Below, one piece after another: positions 9,779 to 19,636 of a DNA stretch of 64,000 nucleotides (position 1 is the first letter of the stretch; every line of letters begins with the position of its first letter). The stretch comes from Angiostrongylus vasorum (Eukaryota; Nematoda; Chromadorea; Rhabditida; Metastrongylidae), in contig JADANN010000217.1 of NCBI GenBank assembly GCA_018806985.1, positions 43,815-107,814 of the forward strand, given 5' to 3'. The position numbers and the translations under genes were made by a program. The notes under the pieces are model-generated. The model was not told where the DNA came from. It worked only from the letters and a program-made list of their open reading frames with translations, and did not search any database.

Positions 9779-11999
9779 CCAAATTTTGACCTCGGCAGTG
9801 CAACCGTTCTTTCAAGAATTTTGAGTGCGTCTTTGGGAGCGATATCACAAGTGAGTTGATAAGACCTACTCTAGGAAGAGTGAAAAACTCTTTTTTTTAT
9901 TTAACTTTTGCAGGAAAATGTTCATCGAGAGATAGATTTCGCCTTTTACCCATCTACAACGCCAAGCATTTCTTCTTGGCTCTTCTCACGACAGCAGATC
10001 GGACGAGGAGAAATGACTGAAGAACAGTGAGAATAGTGACAGTGGTGGCTTGCCAGTGAAGAATCGGTCGCTGCTGTGAAAATGAGATGTTATTGAGAAA
10101 TGTGGACACTGTTGAAGATTGATATATGCGAAGCACAGGACGTCATTTGCCGGTGTACCAAATCAGTGGTTTGCATCTTTCCAAAGAATCTTTAAGTCAA
10201 TCTGCTGACCGTCGATGATTAAGGTCTGGTTAATCTTTTTCTTCATTAACCGTAGAGCACCATCAGATGTGCACGTTCATCATAGGACCTATACGACTTC
10301 AGTTGTAATAGGCTACCGCTTCCCAAGTTTTACGCAAGTGACACCACGCCTCCATCCACAGTTCAAATTGGTACCTGACCTGTCTAAGAGGGCCGAAACC
10401 CTGTCTTCACACACGAGTAGGTCTCATAAGTAATTGAATTTCCTAAGAATGCGTTCTGTACTATACGATACATTTCGTGATTTATAATGAAAGGGAATGT
10501 TCATAACGCTCCGTTTGATACTTCTCACCTCCCTGTAGTACGCAGATAAAATCAATAGTAATTCAACAGGTGGCTTCTGAGAAAGGGTCGTCAGCGCGCG
10601 TGCTCCCTCATGGTAGAGCTCAAACTATGTGAAGCTTTCACTGAATCCCAATTTTACGACAATTCACGGACGAGTTTCCTGTGGAACTCTCTTACCACAC
10701 GTAACCATTTGAAGGCAAAGTCACCGTTGCGAAATCATCAGTGTCTTTATGACCGTTTAATAAAGGTGAATAAGAAGCTCTCCACTGTTTTAATGAATTT
10801 CTGAGCAACGAGCAGTTCCGCTACGAGATTCTGCTTGAAGCTTTCCTGCACTTCCGCAATCAGAGAGATAGGCTATTGGAGAGATAGACGGATTCCACTG
10901 CTATTAACGTTTTAGTTCAACGCGGTATGTTGTTAATTTCAAAAAATCATAATAGGTACAATGTTTATTGCACTCTACTTCTACATTGAAGTATTTAATA
11001 GTATTTCAGGTGTTATTCATTCCTTTTCTTAGTATTCCTAGTACCGAGAAAAGTGAGACATAGCAATATCGCCAATTAATACTACTCATGACCAGACGAA
11101 AACAAAAACGGTGAGGAAAGATGAATATGCCCCCTCCATATTGCTTAAAGAAATTTGTGAGCGACAAGCAATTTCGCTCGAGTTTTTCACGTCACCGGTC
11201 GTATGATTTGCATCGCCTTCCCTTCGAGAAGTGGTATTTGGAAGAACTAACACTACCATTTCTAGGAACTCGTCCATTACCAGATTGAGATAAATCGTCT
11301 TGCGATTTCCGTCATACCTTTTCAAATTTCAAATCTTTTTTATTGCGGCGAAGGGAGTGGGGACAGAGCGGACTAACCTGCACGCTATCATGTCAGCTTT
11401 GGTGAATATGAGAAGGACGTTATCTCTAAAGAAAAGGGATATATAAGATGGGGGCAAAACCGTTCCATCAACCAGTCAAGTGGATCGCTGGGAGCTCAAT
11501 CTCAAGTGAATTGCTGTGATGGACCTTTCGGAGGAATGGAGATTTTTGTAAACTGTGGCTCGTCTCCGTGAAAAATGTTTGTTGTAAGAAAGACGCCTTT
11601 TTTCATGTCGTCCGAAAAGCGGGCCTTTTTTTTGATCACTCTATTGAGACCGGAGGAAGCGTTAAGGGAAGACTGAATGAAGGTGGAAATAGCGGAGTGA
11701 AGTATTAAACCGAATTGCGTTCCTAATATATTGTTCATATAGGGGTCATTGTGAAAGTGAAAAGTTGTGGAGAGCTTATTGCCACTGTTCATGTAGAAAC
11801 GCAGGATATACCTAGACGTAGAGGATGGTTTCTAAATTCCCGAGCAATATAAGCGATTTCCTATCAAAGGTAATGATCAGTTTCGAACCGAGCAAAGTGG
11901 AGATTTTAGAAAAAGCGATTAATCCTTTATGAAAAGAGGACAGACGGCGGTAAATCATTCACGGCTTCTTGGCCCATTTTTTAAGATTTGCAGCGTTGG

Positions 12000-12432
12000 C
12001 CATGGATCCCATTATAAAGCGCTCACCACAAAAATTATTCTTACACTTTGGATACTTACTTGATATTTGAATGGCCCGTCCTCACTGGTTGTGCGAGCCT
12101 TAGCAAAATTTTCACTTTTTATGTGTTTTGCTGGTTTAGCCTCTCTTGTTCCTTGGAGTCAGGCCAACCTGTTCAAAGTATGTCCCCAGGTCGTCACCAC
12201 CACAGGCAGTCGCCGCCCTTCTGGATCAGTGGAAAATTTACCACAACGCGACTGGTTTGGTTAAAGTATGGCGTCGGATCCTGGTATTGGTTTACGCTTA
12301 ACTGGACATCTTGATGGCAAGGTCGGACTTCTTAACAGCTTGAGGGCCGTGCCGGAGGGATGAATTCCCCCTGCAGTACATCGCAGCCCGACACCGAGGA
12401 ACAACTTCTAGCCACGTTGAGGCGATGAATCA
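12000..12432 (-). repeat. Repeat family C, inverted copy in block alpha
   Basis: Reverse complement of the 400-base unit best seen at 47935-48345: TTTACCACCTCATCGTGGC at one end, GATGGGCCATTCAAGTA and AGCGCTTTATAA at the other. The equivalent position in block alpha is 47.9-48.3 kb. Confidence 0.65.
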
Positions 12433-13283
12433 TTTCGACGACACCTTACGTATTTGTGTTAGGGACACTTTGTGTACGCCACCGCAATTAGAGAGCTACT
12501 GTTGAAAAATGTGTTTTTGTTTTTCACTTCAGCAGTCGTGGGAATCGTCCATGTTGCCATCCGTAGTGTTTTAGAAAAGCAAATTTTGGGGTCTCTTAAA
12601 CTTCCTCGCTCGAAAGATTAGGATAGTCGACTTTTGACATCTTCGATGCCGCACCGAATTTCGATTCCTTGCCCCAGTAAAATATTTCCCACTTCACTTG
12701 GCATCGTCTTATATCCACGCATTTGCGTCATTTTCAGAAAAATTCTGAGAACGGATCATCTTAACGCAAGACGAAATATCAATTGGTCCAGTTTTCGAAC
12801 AACCTATGCGACTCCATTGACGCCGAGTTAGTGCAGTGGTGAAGGGGGTGGGGATATTTACTCATTTCTAATGCGGAAACAGAACTCCACAAAAAATTTT
12901 CTGGCGAAGAATTACGTCTTTAAGTAAAACAAATCGATGTCACGGTCAGCTCCACGAATCCATCGCTCGTGGTATTACAAAGCTCTATAGGGGAAGAAAG
13001 CAACAATAATTTCCGTGCTGTTTGAACTGCACTTTGAAGCGACAATCAATTTCAACGCAAGGTTATTCGCGTGGTCGCAATTTGTCTTGTAGGTCGGAAA
13101 ATCTTAACGATCAAATGGAAGACGCAGTGGTTACTAAGCGCTCAGTTCAGCAGTCCGTAAGCGCTGAAATCCATCCAAAATCTACATGACATTAAAAGGA
13201 CAACCTAGAGGAAACATTGCTGCTGTAATCACTTCTTCAGCGGTGGAATAATGGACATTTTGTGATTAATTTTTTGTGGTGAT

Positions 13284-13496
13284 TTGATTTACATACTAAA
13301 ATATACCATAATTTCTGTGTTGCTTTCTCAGCTGCAAAAGGAAGAGAAACAGGTTTACCACTTACACCTTAATCAGGAAAATTTGAAGAAAACTGATTCC
13401 GTTTGCAGTGCAGTAAGAAAATTCTACTTCCGAAAGCAGCAAAGAAGACTGGCAGAATTACCTGAAGCTATCGAGGATTGGGACAACAAGGGCTAA
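13284..13496 (+). other. Open frame of unknown status
   Basis: An open stretch whose second half (from about 13334) reads as a charged, Lys/Glu/Gln-rich segment (LQKEEKQVYHLHLNQENLKK and RKFYFRKQQRRLAELPEAIE). It is preceded by TTTCTCAG at 13324-13331, a possible splice acceptor. I do not recognise a family and see no partner exon. It may be chance or an exon relic. Confidence 0.2.
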
Positions 13497-13539
13497 GCTC
13501 TGCTCTACATCACCCATTTAAAAACAAAAACCATCGCTT

Positions 13540-13985
13540 GGGTCCAAAACAAAAGTCATCGTTCTCAGTCTTCGGCAGCTACTGTACCGCAGACAATGTG
13601 ACGATTATTTTGCCATACTCTCTACACAGGAGAAGATCGAAAAAATGCTTCGAATTGTTGAACGTTATTGTGAATTGTTGAACCATCTAAGTACATTTAA
13701 ATTCACCCGGGGAGAAACCGGGAGGATTGCCCAGAGATCACACGTGATCTCGCTCCGTGCTTCGCCTCAGCTTTTGACGTGGAGTGGCGCATTCATCGAC
13801 CATATGCGACCCCAATCAGCTGTTCTTCCCCAATGGAAGGCACATAAAAAGACGTTGGGCTCGAGAATCTGTTAATCACATGACTACTATATACATCTCC
13901 ATGTTTCTCTTTGTTATTCAAACGTTTGACGCAGTAAATTGCCTCTCAATATACCAACTTGGGTTAGGTTGTAACGTATGAAATG
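13540..13985 (+). mobile_element. Penelope-like element, RT motif C plus 3' piece
   Basis: The frame from about 13548 reads VIVLSLRQLLYRRQCDDYF, then AILSTQEKIEKMLRIV. This is the reverse transcriptase palm motif C region of PLEs, with a retained Asp-Asp pair (CDDYF). It then jumps to the C-terminal region (GPNQLFFPNGR-like, as at 42390-42420), so the middle including the GIY-YIG core is deleted. Frameshifts occur around 13680-13740. Confidence 0.65.
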
Positions 13986-14089
13986 TCCAATTTTAAATGT
14001 AAAATTTAAATAGGCATGACTTTTTGCATACTGAATTTTGGCAATCGAAATAGAAATTATTAGCATCAGCACATTTTTATTTTACTTAT

Positions 14090-15125
14090 TCCAGTTGCAT
14101 GATCTGGAGTTCTGGATATCGATAAATTCGTTGAGGGCACGTTTTACGTCATCGCAGAAAGTGGAGCGTTTCACGAGCAGGAAGTTGTCAACGTCATTGA
14201 AGAAGTGATCGTCGGTACGCGAGCGGTCTGGTCAATATGGCGGATGAGGGCAAACTTTCGTAGCACAACTAGTTCAACTTCGGTAGCGCGGGTTCTGCAA
14301 TATGAGGCCATGCGTTGTCATGGAGAAGAATTAGTCCTTTTCTGTTGACTAATGCTGGTCGGTCTTGTTGGAGTTTACGGTGCATTTCTTCGATTTGTTG
14401 GCAATACTTCTCTGCCGTGATCGTCTCGCTCGAATTCAAAAAGCTGCGATGAATCAGCCCGGCTGCAGACCACCAAACAGCCACCATAACCTTTTTGGTG
14501 CAATTTCGGCTTTGGGAAGTGCTGCGGAACCTGATCGCAATACAACCATTGCGCTGAACGTCGCCAGTTGTCGTAGAAAATCCAGTTCTCGTCGCACGTT
14601 GCAATTCGATCAAGAAAAAAGGCCATCTTTGTTGTGCAGAATGAGAGAAGACGACACTTCAAAACGGGTATTTTTTTTGATAACCGTTTAATTCGTGTGG
14701 GCACCTAATTGTCGAGTTTTTCTTGTCTTTTCTACGCAATTCAAGTGAGTAGGATCTATTCCTGTGCTTACGCGAAACTGTTCTGCAAGCACTCGAGCAG
14801 TTGTTTACGTGTTTGCTTCCACTAGTGCCTTCATTTCGCCGTTATCAACTTCACTTGGACGTCCGCGGCCTCCCTAATGTTCGAGGTCGAAAATCACCAA
14901 ATCGTAATTTCCGGTACCATGTGCCCACTGTTCATTCACAAACGCAACCTTCACCCCAAATTTCATTAATGTTTTGAGGCGTCTCAGGTGCCCTACGACC
15001 GAGTTTGAACTCATAAAAGAAAATGTGACGAAAACTCTTTTTCCGACCGACGAAATTGCAAAGCCCAAAACTGGCAAAAAAGTGTGACTTTTGACAAAAT
15101 ACGAAGAGATGTTAGAAAAAAGCAT
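14090..15125 (-). mobile_element. Hsmar1-like mariner transposase (frameshifted remnant)
   Basis: The minus strand can be read across several frames as a complete mariner transposase order. Helix-turn-helix: EFKLGRRAPET, NINEIWGEGCVCE, stop, TVGTWYRKLRFGDF. Linker: GRGRPSEVDNGEMKALVEA. Catalytic domain: FLDRIATCDENWIFYDNWRR, KVMVAVWWSAAGLIHRSFLN, ETITAEKYCQQIEEMHRKLQ, PALVNRKGLILLHDNAWPH, RTDDHFFNDVDNFL. The three catalytic Asp positions (TCDE, LHDN and TDDH) are all present. The spacing fits DD34D mariners, and the residues are strikingly like the Hsmar1/SETMAR and hookworm bandit group. At least three frameshifts and a stop make it inactive. Terminal inverted repeats are not obvious. The flanking 15015-15210 stretch recurs at 4935-5155. 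Confidence 0.9.
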
Positions 15126-15210
15126 AAAACAGCTCTCTAAATAATATTGTATGTAAAAAATGTTTTTATAGGTAAAAACTTATTAAAACGACAAATGTTT
15201 CAAAACACTT
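15015..15210. repeat. Second copy of the 4.94 kb repeat, at the mariner 5' side
   Basis: Overlaps the N-terminal coding part of the mariner and its upstream flank, and is alignable by eye with 4935-5155. The homology is consistent with both being the 5' region of related mariners. Confidence 0.4.
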
Positions 15211-16009
15211 ATTTCTGAAGAGGTTAATGTTAAATTTATGGTAGTTTGAAAGTCTACATTTAAAATCGGTCTTATGTTACGGCCCAATATTATGAGACAC
15301 GAGATTCACAGCAAAGAATCAGACAGCAGCTCATAGAGTATTTCTCCATATTCCTACGAAGACCAAGATGAGCGTCACGTGTGAGGTGATAAATACTACC
15401 AATATCATAAGTAAATTTCGAAGTAGTAGCACTTACGGATGCCGAGTCCGTTAATCGTTCCTATTCTTTTATGCTACCGTATGTTCCTACTGTACTTACG
15501 TCAACAATTAACTACATTCGAAACTTCTTAATATCCATTAGCACTCTCACTGTATGTAAACGTTTCCATCTTATTCTGAAAACGGACTCGTAGACCCACT
15601 TTCCACTGAAAACTGTTATGATTTTGATGTGTTGGTCGGGAATAAAATCTTCATTGTCTTCTTGAACTGTTGCCGACTACCATGGAAACGTAAATATGAT
15701 ATGGTGTTGGATGAAATGGATTGATCGCAAGATTACTATGCCATCGGTTTTTTGCTCTATATATGTCAGTGGTCTTTGATTTAGGGCTTTCTTCGATTTT
15801 TATTGGGAGAATTGCTAAATCTAATGTTGTTGAGATCACGCTCTGCAAAACTTTGTCAAGGGAATACTTCACAGACGTCATAAGATGCACTAGTAATCGT
15901 TGCTTTCTTCGCAATCCCTTTTGTGCATAATGTCCTTGTTAATAAAGTCTTATTGGTGATACAAGAATAAGGGTTCACAAAATCTGTGAAAAAAATCAAC
16001 ACCTCGCAA
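15211..16009. other. Unassigned spacer
   Basis: No gene, repeat family member or RNA recognised. Open stretches at 15651-15914 (-) and 15721-15930 (+) overlap each other on opposite strands, and neither has family signal. Confidence 0.35.
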
Positions 16010-16371
16010 AGGTTTACCACCTCATCGTGCCAGGGAAGTGTTTATGGGGTGTTGGGCTGCGATATACAGAGGAGGGATCCGCCCCAACAGCAGAGTCTCC
16101 CAAGCTGAGGAGGAGTCTGGCTTTCCCATCAGGAAGCCCAGCTAAGGGTAAGTCAAAATCAGAATCCAACACCGTCCTGGTGGCCGACTACTTGCATGGA
16201 GGTAAATCTCCTTTTGATCCACACAGGGGTGCGACTGCCTGTGGTGGTGACGACCTGGAGAAGGCTTGGGCTATGCTCAACTGGGGACTCGAGGGAACCA
16301 CAATGGCTAAACCAGCAAAACTCCGAAAAAATGTAGAAGCCGAACTAAATGATAGTTCTTCCCACAATTGA
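16010..16371 (+). repeat. Repeat family C, most open copy
   Basis: It begins GGTTTACCACCTCATCGTG and keeps one frame open for 114 codons (16027-16371). The frame includes SPKLRRSLAFPSGSPAKGKS, GGKSPFDPHRG and MAKPAKLRKN. The other four copies (12.0, 45.6, 47.9 and 62.0 kb) have the same segments interrupted. The frame conservation suggests it was once translated. By inference it could be the 5' part of a hookworm RTE-type retrotransposon, but no endonuclease domain follows here. Confidence 0.55.
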
Positions 16372-16424
16372 GAACTTTTTGCGAGAATCACAACATTTTC
16401 TGTGATACAACCACCATAATGCTG

Positions 16425-16560
16425 AGATATTTGCGAAACTCCTGACCGCAGGTGTATGCGGTGAGGAACTAATGCGCTATTACGCTTTGCGAGGGCTAAC
16501 GCGTTCACCACTACACCATGCGGGTCCTTCGTTTCATTTGTCCCTCTGGCTCTAGTTAAG
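16425..16560 (-). mobile_element. SINE B copy (left inverted arm)
   Basis: Minus-strand copy of the family defined at 18950-19165: GTTTTGCAAATATCTCAGCA-like end, GACCGCAGGTGTATGCGGTG, GCGAGGGCTAACGCGTTCAC, CATGCGGGTCCTTCGTTTC. It pairs with the copy at 33915-34065 (+) in the other arm. Confidence 0.6.
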
Positions 16561-18948
16561 TTTGTTCCATTTTTCTAACGTTTTTACGTCAATTCTGTCG
16601 TTGTATTTCATTACTGTCACATATGTTATCTGTCCTACCAAAAATCAATTTTTGGTCATCGAAACTATCAAGAAAGCTCGGAAGCCTCCTGTGATTGTTG
16701 GAAAAGGTTACGTTGAACACTAATAATTGGTGGAATTTCATCTACTTTCAGTCGACTTTTAGTTCCTAACCAACAACGTAACGACTAGAGAAATTCGCTT
16801 GGTGCTTTACTTGCTTGCTTAACAAATATCGGCAGCTGGAGAACACATGTGGGCCGAACAAACTGTCGATAACCAAAAAAAAATGCTGGGACTTGTAGCT
16901 TCACAAACCATTTTTCATTAAGTACTCAATTTCTATTGATAGTCTGTCATTGCTACGGTTTGAGTAATCTCATTAGTCTGGCGCAGCTGGTGTGAACCAA
17001 TGAGAAAGTTTCCGAAAATGATGTCAAACTAGTGAGTGTTTTCGAGGTGAAAGGGGATCCGTAGGAGATCCCGAGATCATCTATAGAAACATGTACTAGA
17101 TTCCAGGAGCTGTATACTCAGAGCATGGACCGACGATGGTGCAGCAGTTCTTAACCAAAAGCGGTTTTCGTATTTGCCAACACCAGGCGGTAGAGGAGTC
17201 TGTACCTACGCTCACCCAAGGTTTGATGAGTCGCAGAAAGACATGTTAACGATTAGTTTTGCATAGGATCAGCAAGGGTTAAAGTTCCCATCGAGGAGAA
17301 TTTTCTTCACGACTGCGAAGACCTTCTTCAGACCAGTCGCTCCAGCTCGATCATTTGCACTTCATGAGTCTGACCTCGTGGGACTAACTGGACAAGAGCT
17401 CAATTGGATGTTACGTTTTGGCCAATCACCTTGATTTAATGCACCTGTGAGAATTATACAAATACATACACTCCTTAAAAAGTTTTCCAGACCAGCCATC
17501 ACTAATTTAACCAAACATCGAATTTCAGATTGATATTTCTTTGGAGGGAGTCCTTTAAAATGTTCCGACTACGGTGACATTGCTCGGCGACATCGGAGAT
17601 ACTCTCGACTAAGTAGGCCTGATTTTTTCTGTTGAGTGCTTCTGATTAGGTAGAAGCTTCCTAATTGTTCGTTATTTCTTTGCTTCGTCTGCTACCTCTC
17701 GAGTGACTTTTCGGTTGTTTTAATCATGGACTGAAAGCAACCACTGGTTTTTTCAATGAGATTCAGACAGCTCATAACCTCACAGGCTGCGACAAGGTTT
17801 CTTTGTCTCTTTGAAGATTTCCGCAGTCACACTCCACAGATGTTTTGTACCGAATAAAATGGGAAGACATGAAAGTTAACACGTTCACATAGAATCACAT
17901 CCCGTGATTTGAGAAAGAAGTCAAGCTGTTCAAACGAAATCTCTGTGAGAAAGACACGAATCATGGCTAAATCCGAGAACTACATAAAGATTTGGATTCT
18001 TTCTGTTACGAGCTTATGCAAGGCTGATAAATATGTTTATTCTCGTTTAACGACGTGGAAACGTTAGCCGCAAATAAACATATTTATCAACTTCGTGCAA
18101 GCTCATCAAAGAAAGAATACATGTTGATTAGTCATACCGAGGTTGAAGGGAAACCCGGTTTCGAAATTCGTATGGGATTGCCTGAATTCGACGAAAATAC
18201 GCAAAGACGATGTGAGTGAAAAACTTCTTGATGTTTAACTTCCCATATTTCTTGGCAGAAAACCACGACTAAACAAATTAGTTCTGTATTTTGTTAGTTC
18301 AAAAAAGATTTTAAAAAAAACCGACAGAAACAGTTTCTCACCGCTTGGAAATGATTCACTCAAAGAAATTTTCTATTGCAGATGATTTCGGAAATAAAGG
18401 ACCGGAGATTATTTTGAGCGTAGCAACTGGCTGGCGGAGTTGAGCGAGAATGCCAATAACAACAGCTTTTGCTCATTTTCTTCCTTTGGTTCTCCTTCTT
18501 TCTATCGGATACTGCAATTCCTAAATCATTGAGCACTTCCTTTCTCGTGATAAATCGTGTCTGCTCTTCAAGCGTTATCTGACTTCTAGCATAGTCGAAG
18601 CATTATAGAAGGCGAACTTCCTGAGCTATCGTCGAGGAAATGGCAGCTGATCACTCAGCACCATTTGACTACTAGGCTGCCTATACACCGGTATTATTAT
18701 AAAGTTACGAAGCAAATAAATTTTATTGATGATGGAAGATTACTTAAGCACTTAGTTTTGTGTTGTCTATTACATTTATACAAAGTAGACTTTTGTTCAG
18801 GTAGGAGAGCTTATCTATTGGGTTTTAGAACATGGTAAAATCATGGACTTTACCATTAGACTTATCTTAGGTTTAGGCATGCATTTGCTTCACATGTGTA
18901 TGAAATTTTAGAGTTTATATTCAAATAAAGGATGGGTAAGTGTAGCGC
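16430..18948. repeat. Large inverted repeat, left arm
   Basis: The reverse complement matches 30970-34065 in order, with very few differences in sampled stretches (for example 17040-17230 against 32760-32960, and 18590-18780 against 31180-31340). The inner boundary is sharp: GGATGGGTAAGTGTAGC at 18931-18947 pairs with GCTACACTTACCCATCC at 30972-30988. The right arm is longer because it carries an extra segment at 33345-33830 that contains a SINE A. I see no gene in the arm. It includes the PLE tail structure at 18001-18117. Confidence 0.8.
18001..18117. repeat. Hairpin with PLE tail sequence
   Basis: Two imperfect inverted arms of about 40 bases (18001-18041 and 18073-18117) share GATAAATATGTTTATT / AATAAACATATTTATC. 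They flank a loop holding GGAAACGTTAGCC, the 3' part of a hammerhead-like core. The right arm's counterpart at 31890-31990 has the same hairpin. An inverted junction of two PLE tails would produce this. Confidence 0.6.
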
Positions 18949-18949
18949 T

Positions 18950-19165
18950 GTGTTTCAGCGTTACCGATTTTGGCTCCCCAGATCAATCCCGCTGACGGGT
19001 GATTGCTGATGGCAAAAAGATCGATAGATCTAGGTGAGAGACAGGCGAAATGAAGGACCCGCATAGTGTGCTGATGAAAGCGTTACTCCCCCGAAAGGAC
19101 AATAGCACGTTCGTTCCCCACCGCAGACACCTGCGGTCCGGAGTTTTGCAAATATCTCGGCATCA
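18950..19165 (+). mobile_element. SINE B copy (reference)
   Basis: Order on this strand: CAGATCAATCCCGCTGACGG, GAGACAGGCGAAATGAAGGA, CCCGCATAGTGTGCTGATG (box A-like in the sister copies as TGGTGTGGTGG), GCACGTTCGTTCCCCACC (box B-like), then GGTCCGGAGTTTTGCAAAT. The tRNA-like half suggests a Pol III SINE. The other copies are at 16.4 (-), 33.9 (+), 42.8 (-) and 55.3 (+) kb. Confidence 0.55.
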
Positions 19166-19590
19166 ATGATGCTGACGAAATTTAAACCAAAATTGGAAAC
19201 TGAATTCTTGTTTCCGCAACATTTCTTTTCGAATAGGTGCCACTCTACACCTCTAACATAGGTTCTGCACATAACCATTGAATGAACAGAAAGGGGACTC
19301 AGAAAAGCGTGTCTAAAGTTTTGTAAGTGATCGTTGTCTAGACCTTCCTTATTCAAAAAAAGCAATTGAGGGGATGCAATTACTCATCGATGAAATGTTC
19401 GCTGCCCTAGTAAAAACAGGTCAATAACAAAATTTGTTTTCCCAGAATACGAAGGAGAAATGCGAAGACTCAGACGGCGCTCCATGAACATTTGCCTTTA
19501 TCAGAAAAATGGATCGTTTAATAATATGGCAAAGGAAGCGTTAGCTCGGTGTCGCCCAGCAACGGTTTCCTTTTCCATTTCGGCCAGTAA
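19166..19590 (+). repeat. Block alpha upstream fragment before gene copy B
   Basis: Matches 51990-52360 and, reversed, 8640-9060 (GAAATTTAAACCAAAA, AATAGGTGCCA, TGCAATTACTCATC, CAAAGGAAGCG). The promoter-proximal 500-700 bases present before the other two copies are missing. The junction is near 19586, where TTTCCATTTCGG runs directly into the exon 1 region. Confidence 0.65.
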
Positions 19591-19636
19591 GTAAGGTACT
19601 ACCATTCAAATATCTTCGCGTGTGATTCTCAGAATA

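Larger units (their letters stand above)
7843..13130 (-). repeat. Block alpha, inverted copy upstream of gene copy C
   Basis: The reverse complement follows 47395-53139 in order. The gene-proximal part (8050-8300) matches 52780-53090, 8640-8900 matches 52160-52400, 9121-9780 matches 51300-51960, 9900-10480 matches 50430-51000, 10600-11330 matches 49000-49750, 11500-11950 matches 48430-48900, and 12480-13080 matches 47395-47880. Stops are frequent in all frames. I see no convincing gene beyond the secreted-protein copy itself. The conserved stretch just before exon 1 (8040-8230) probably includes the promoter. Confidence 0.75.

Noticed and set aside
14269..14704. Active mariner transposase
   Set aside because: The catalytic residues are spread over different frames and a stop lies after TVCE-like sequence, so no single protein can be made.
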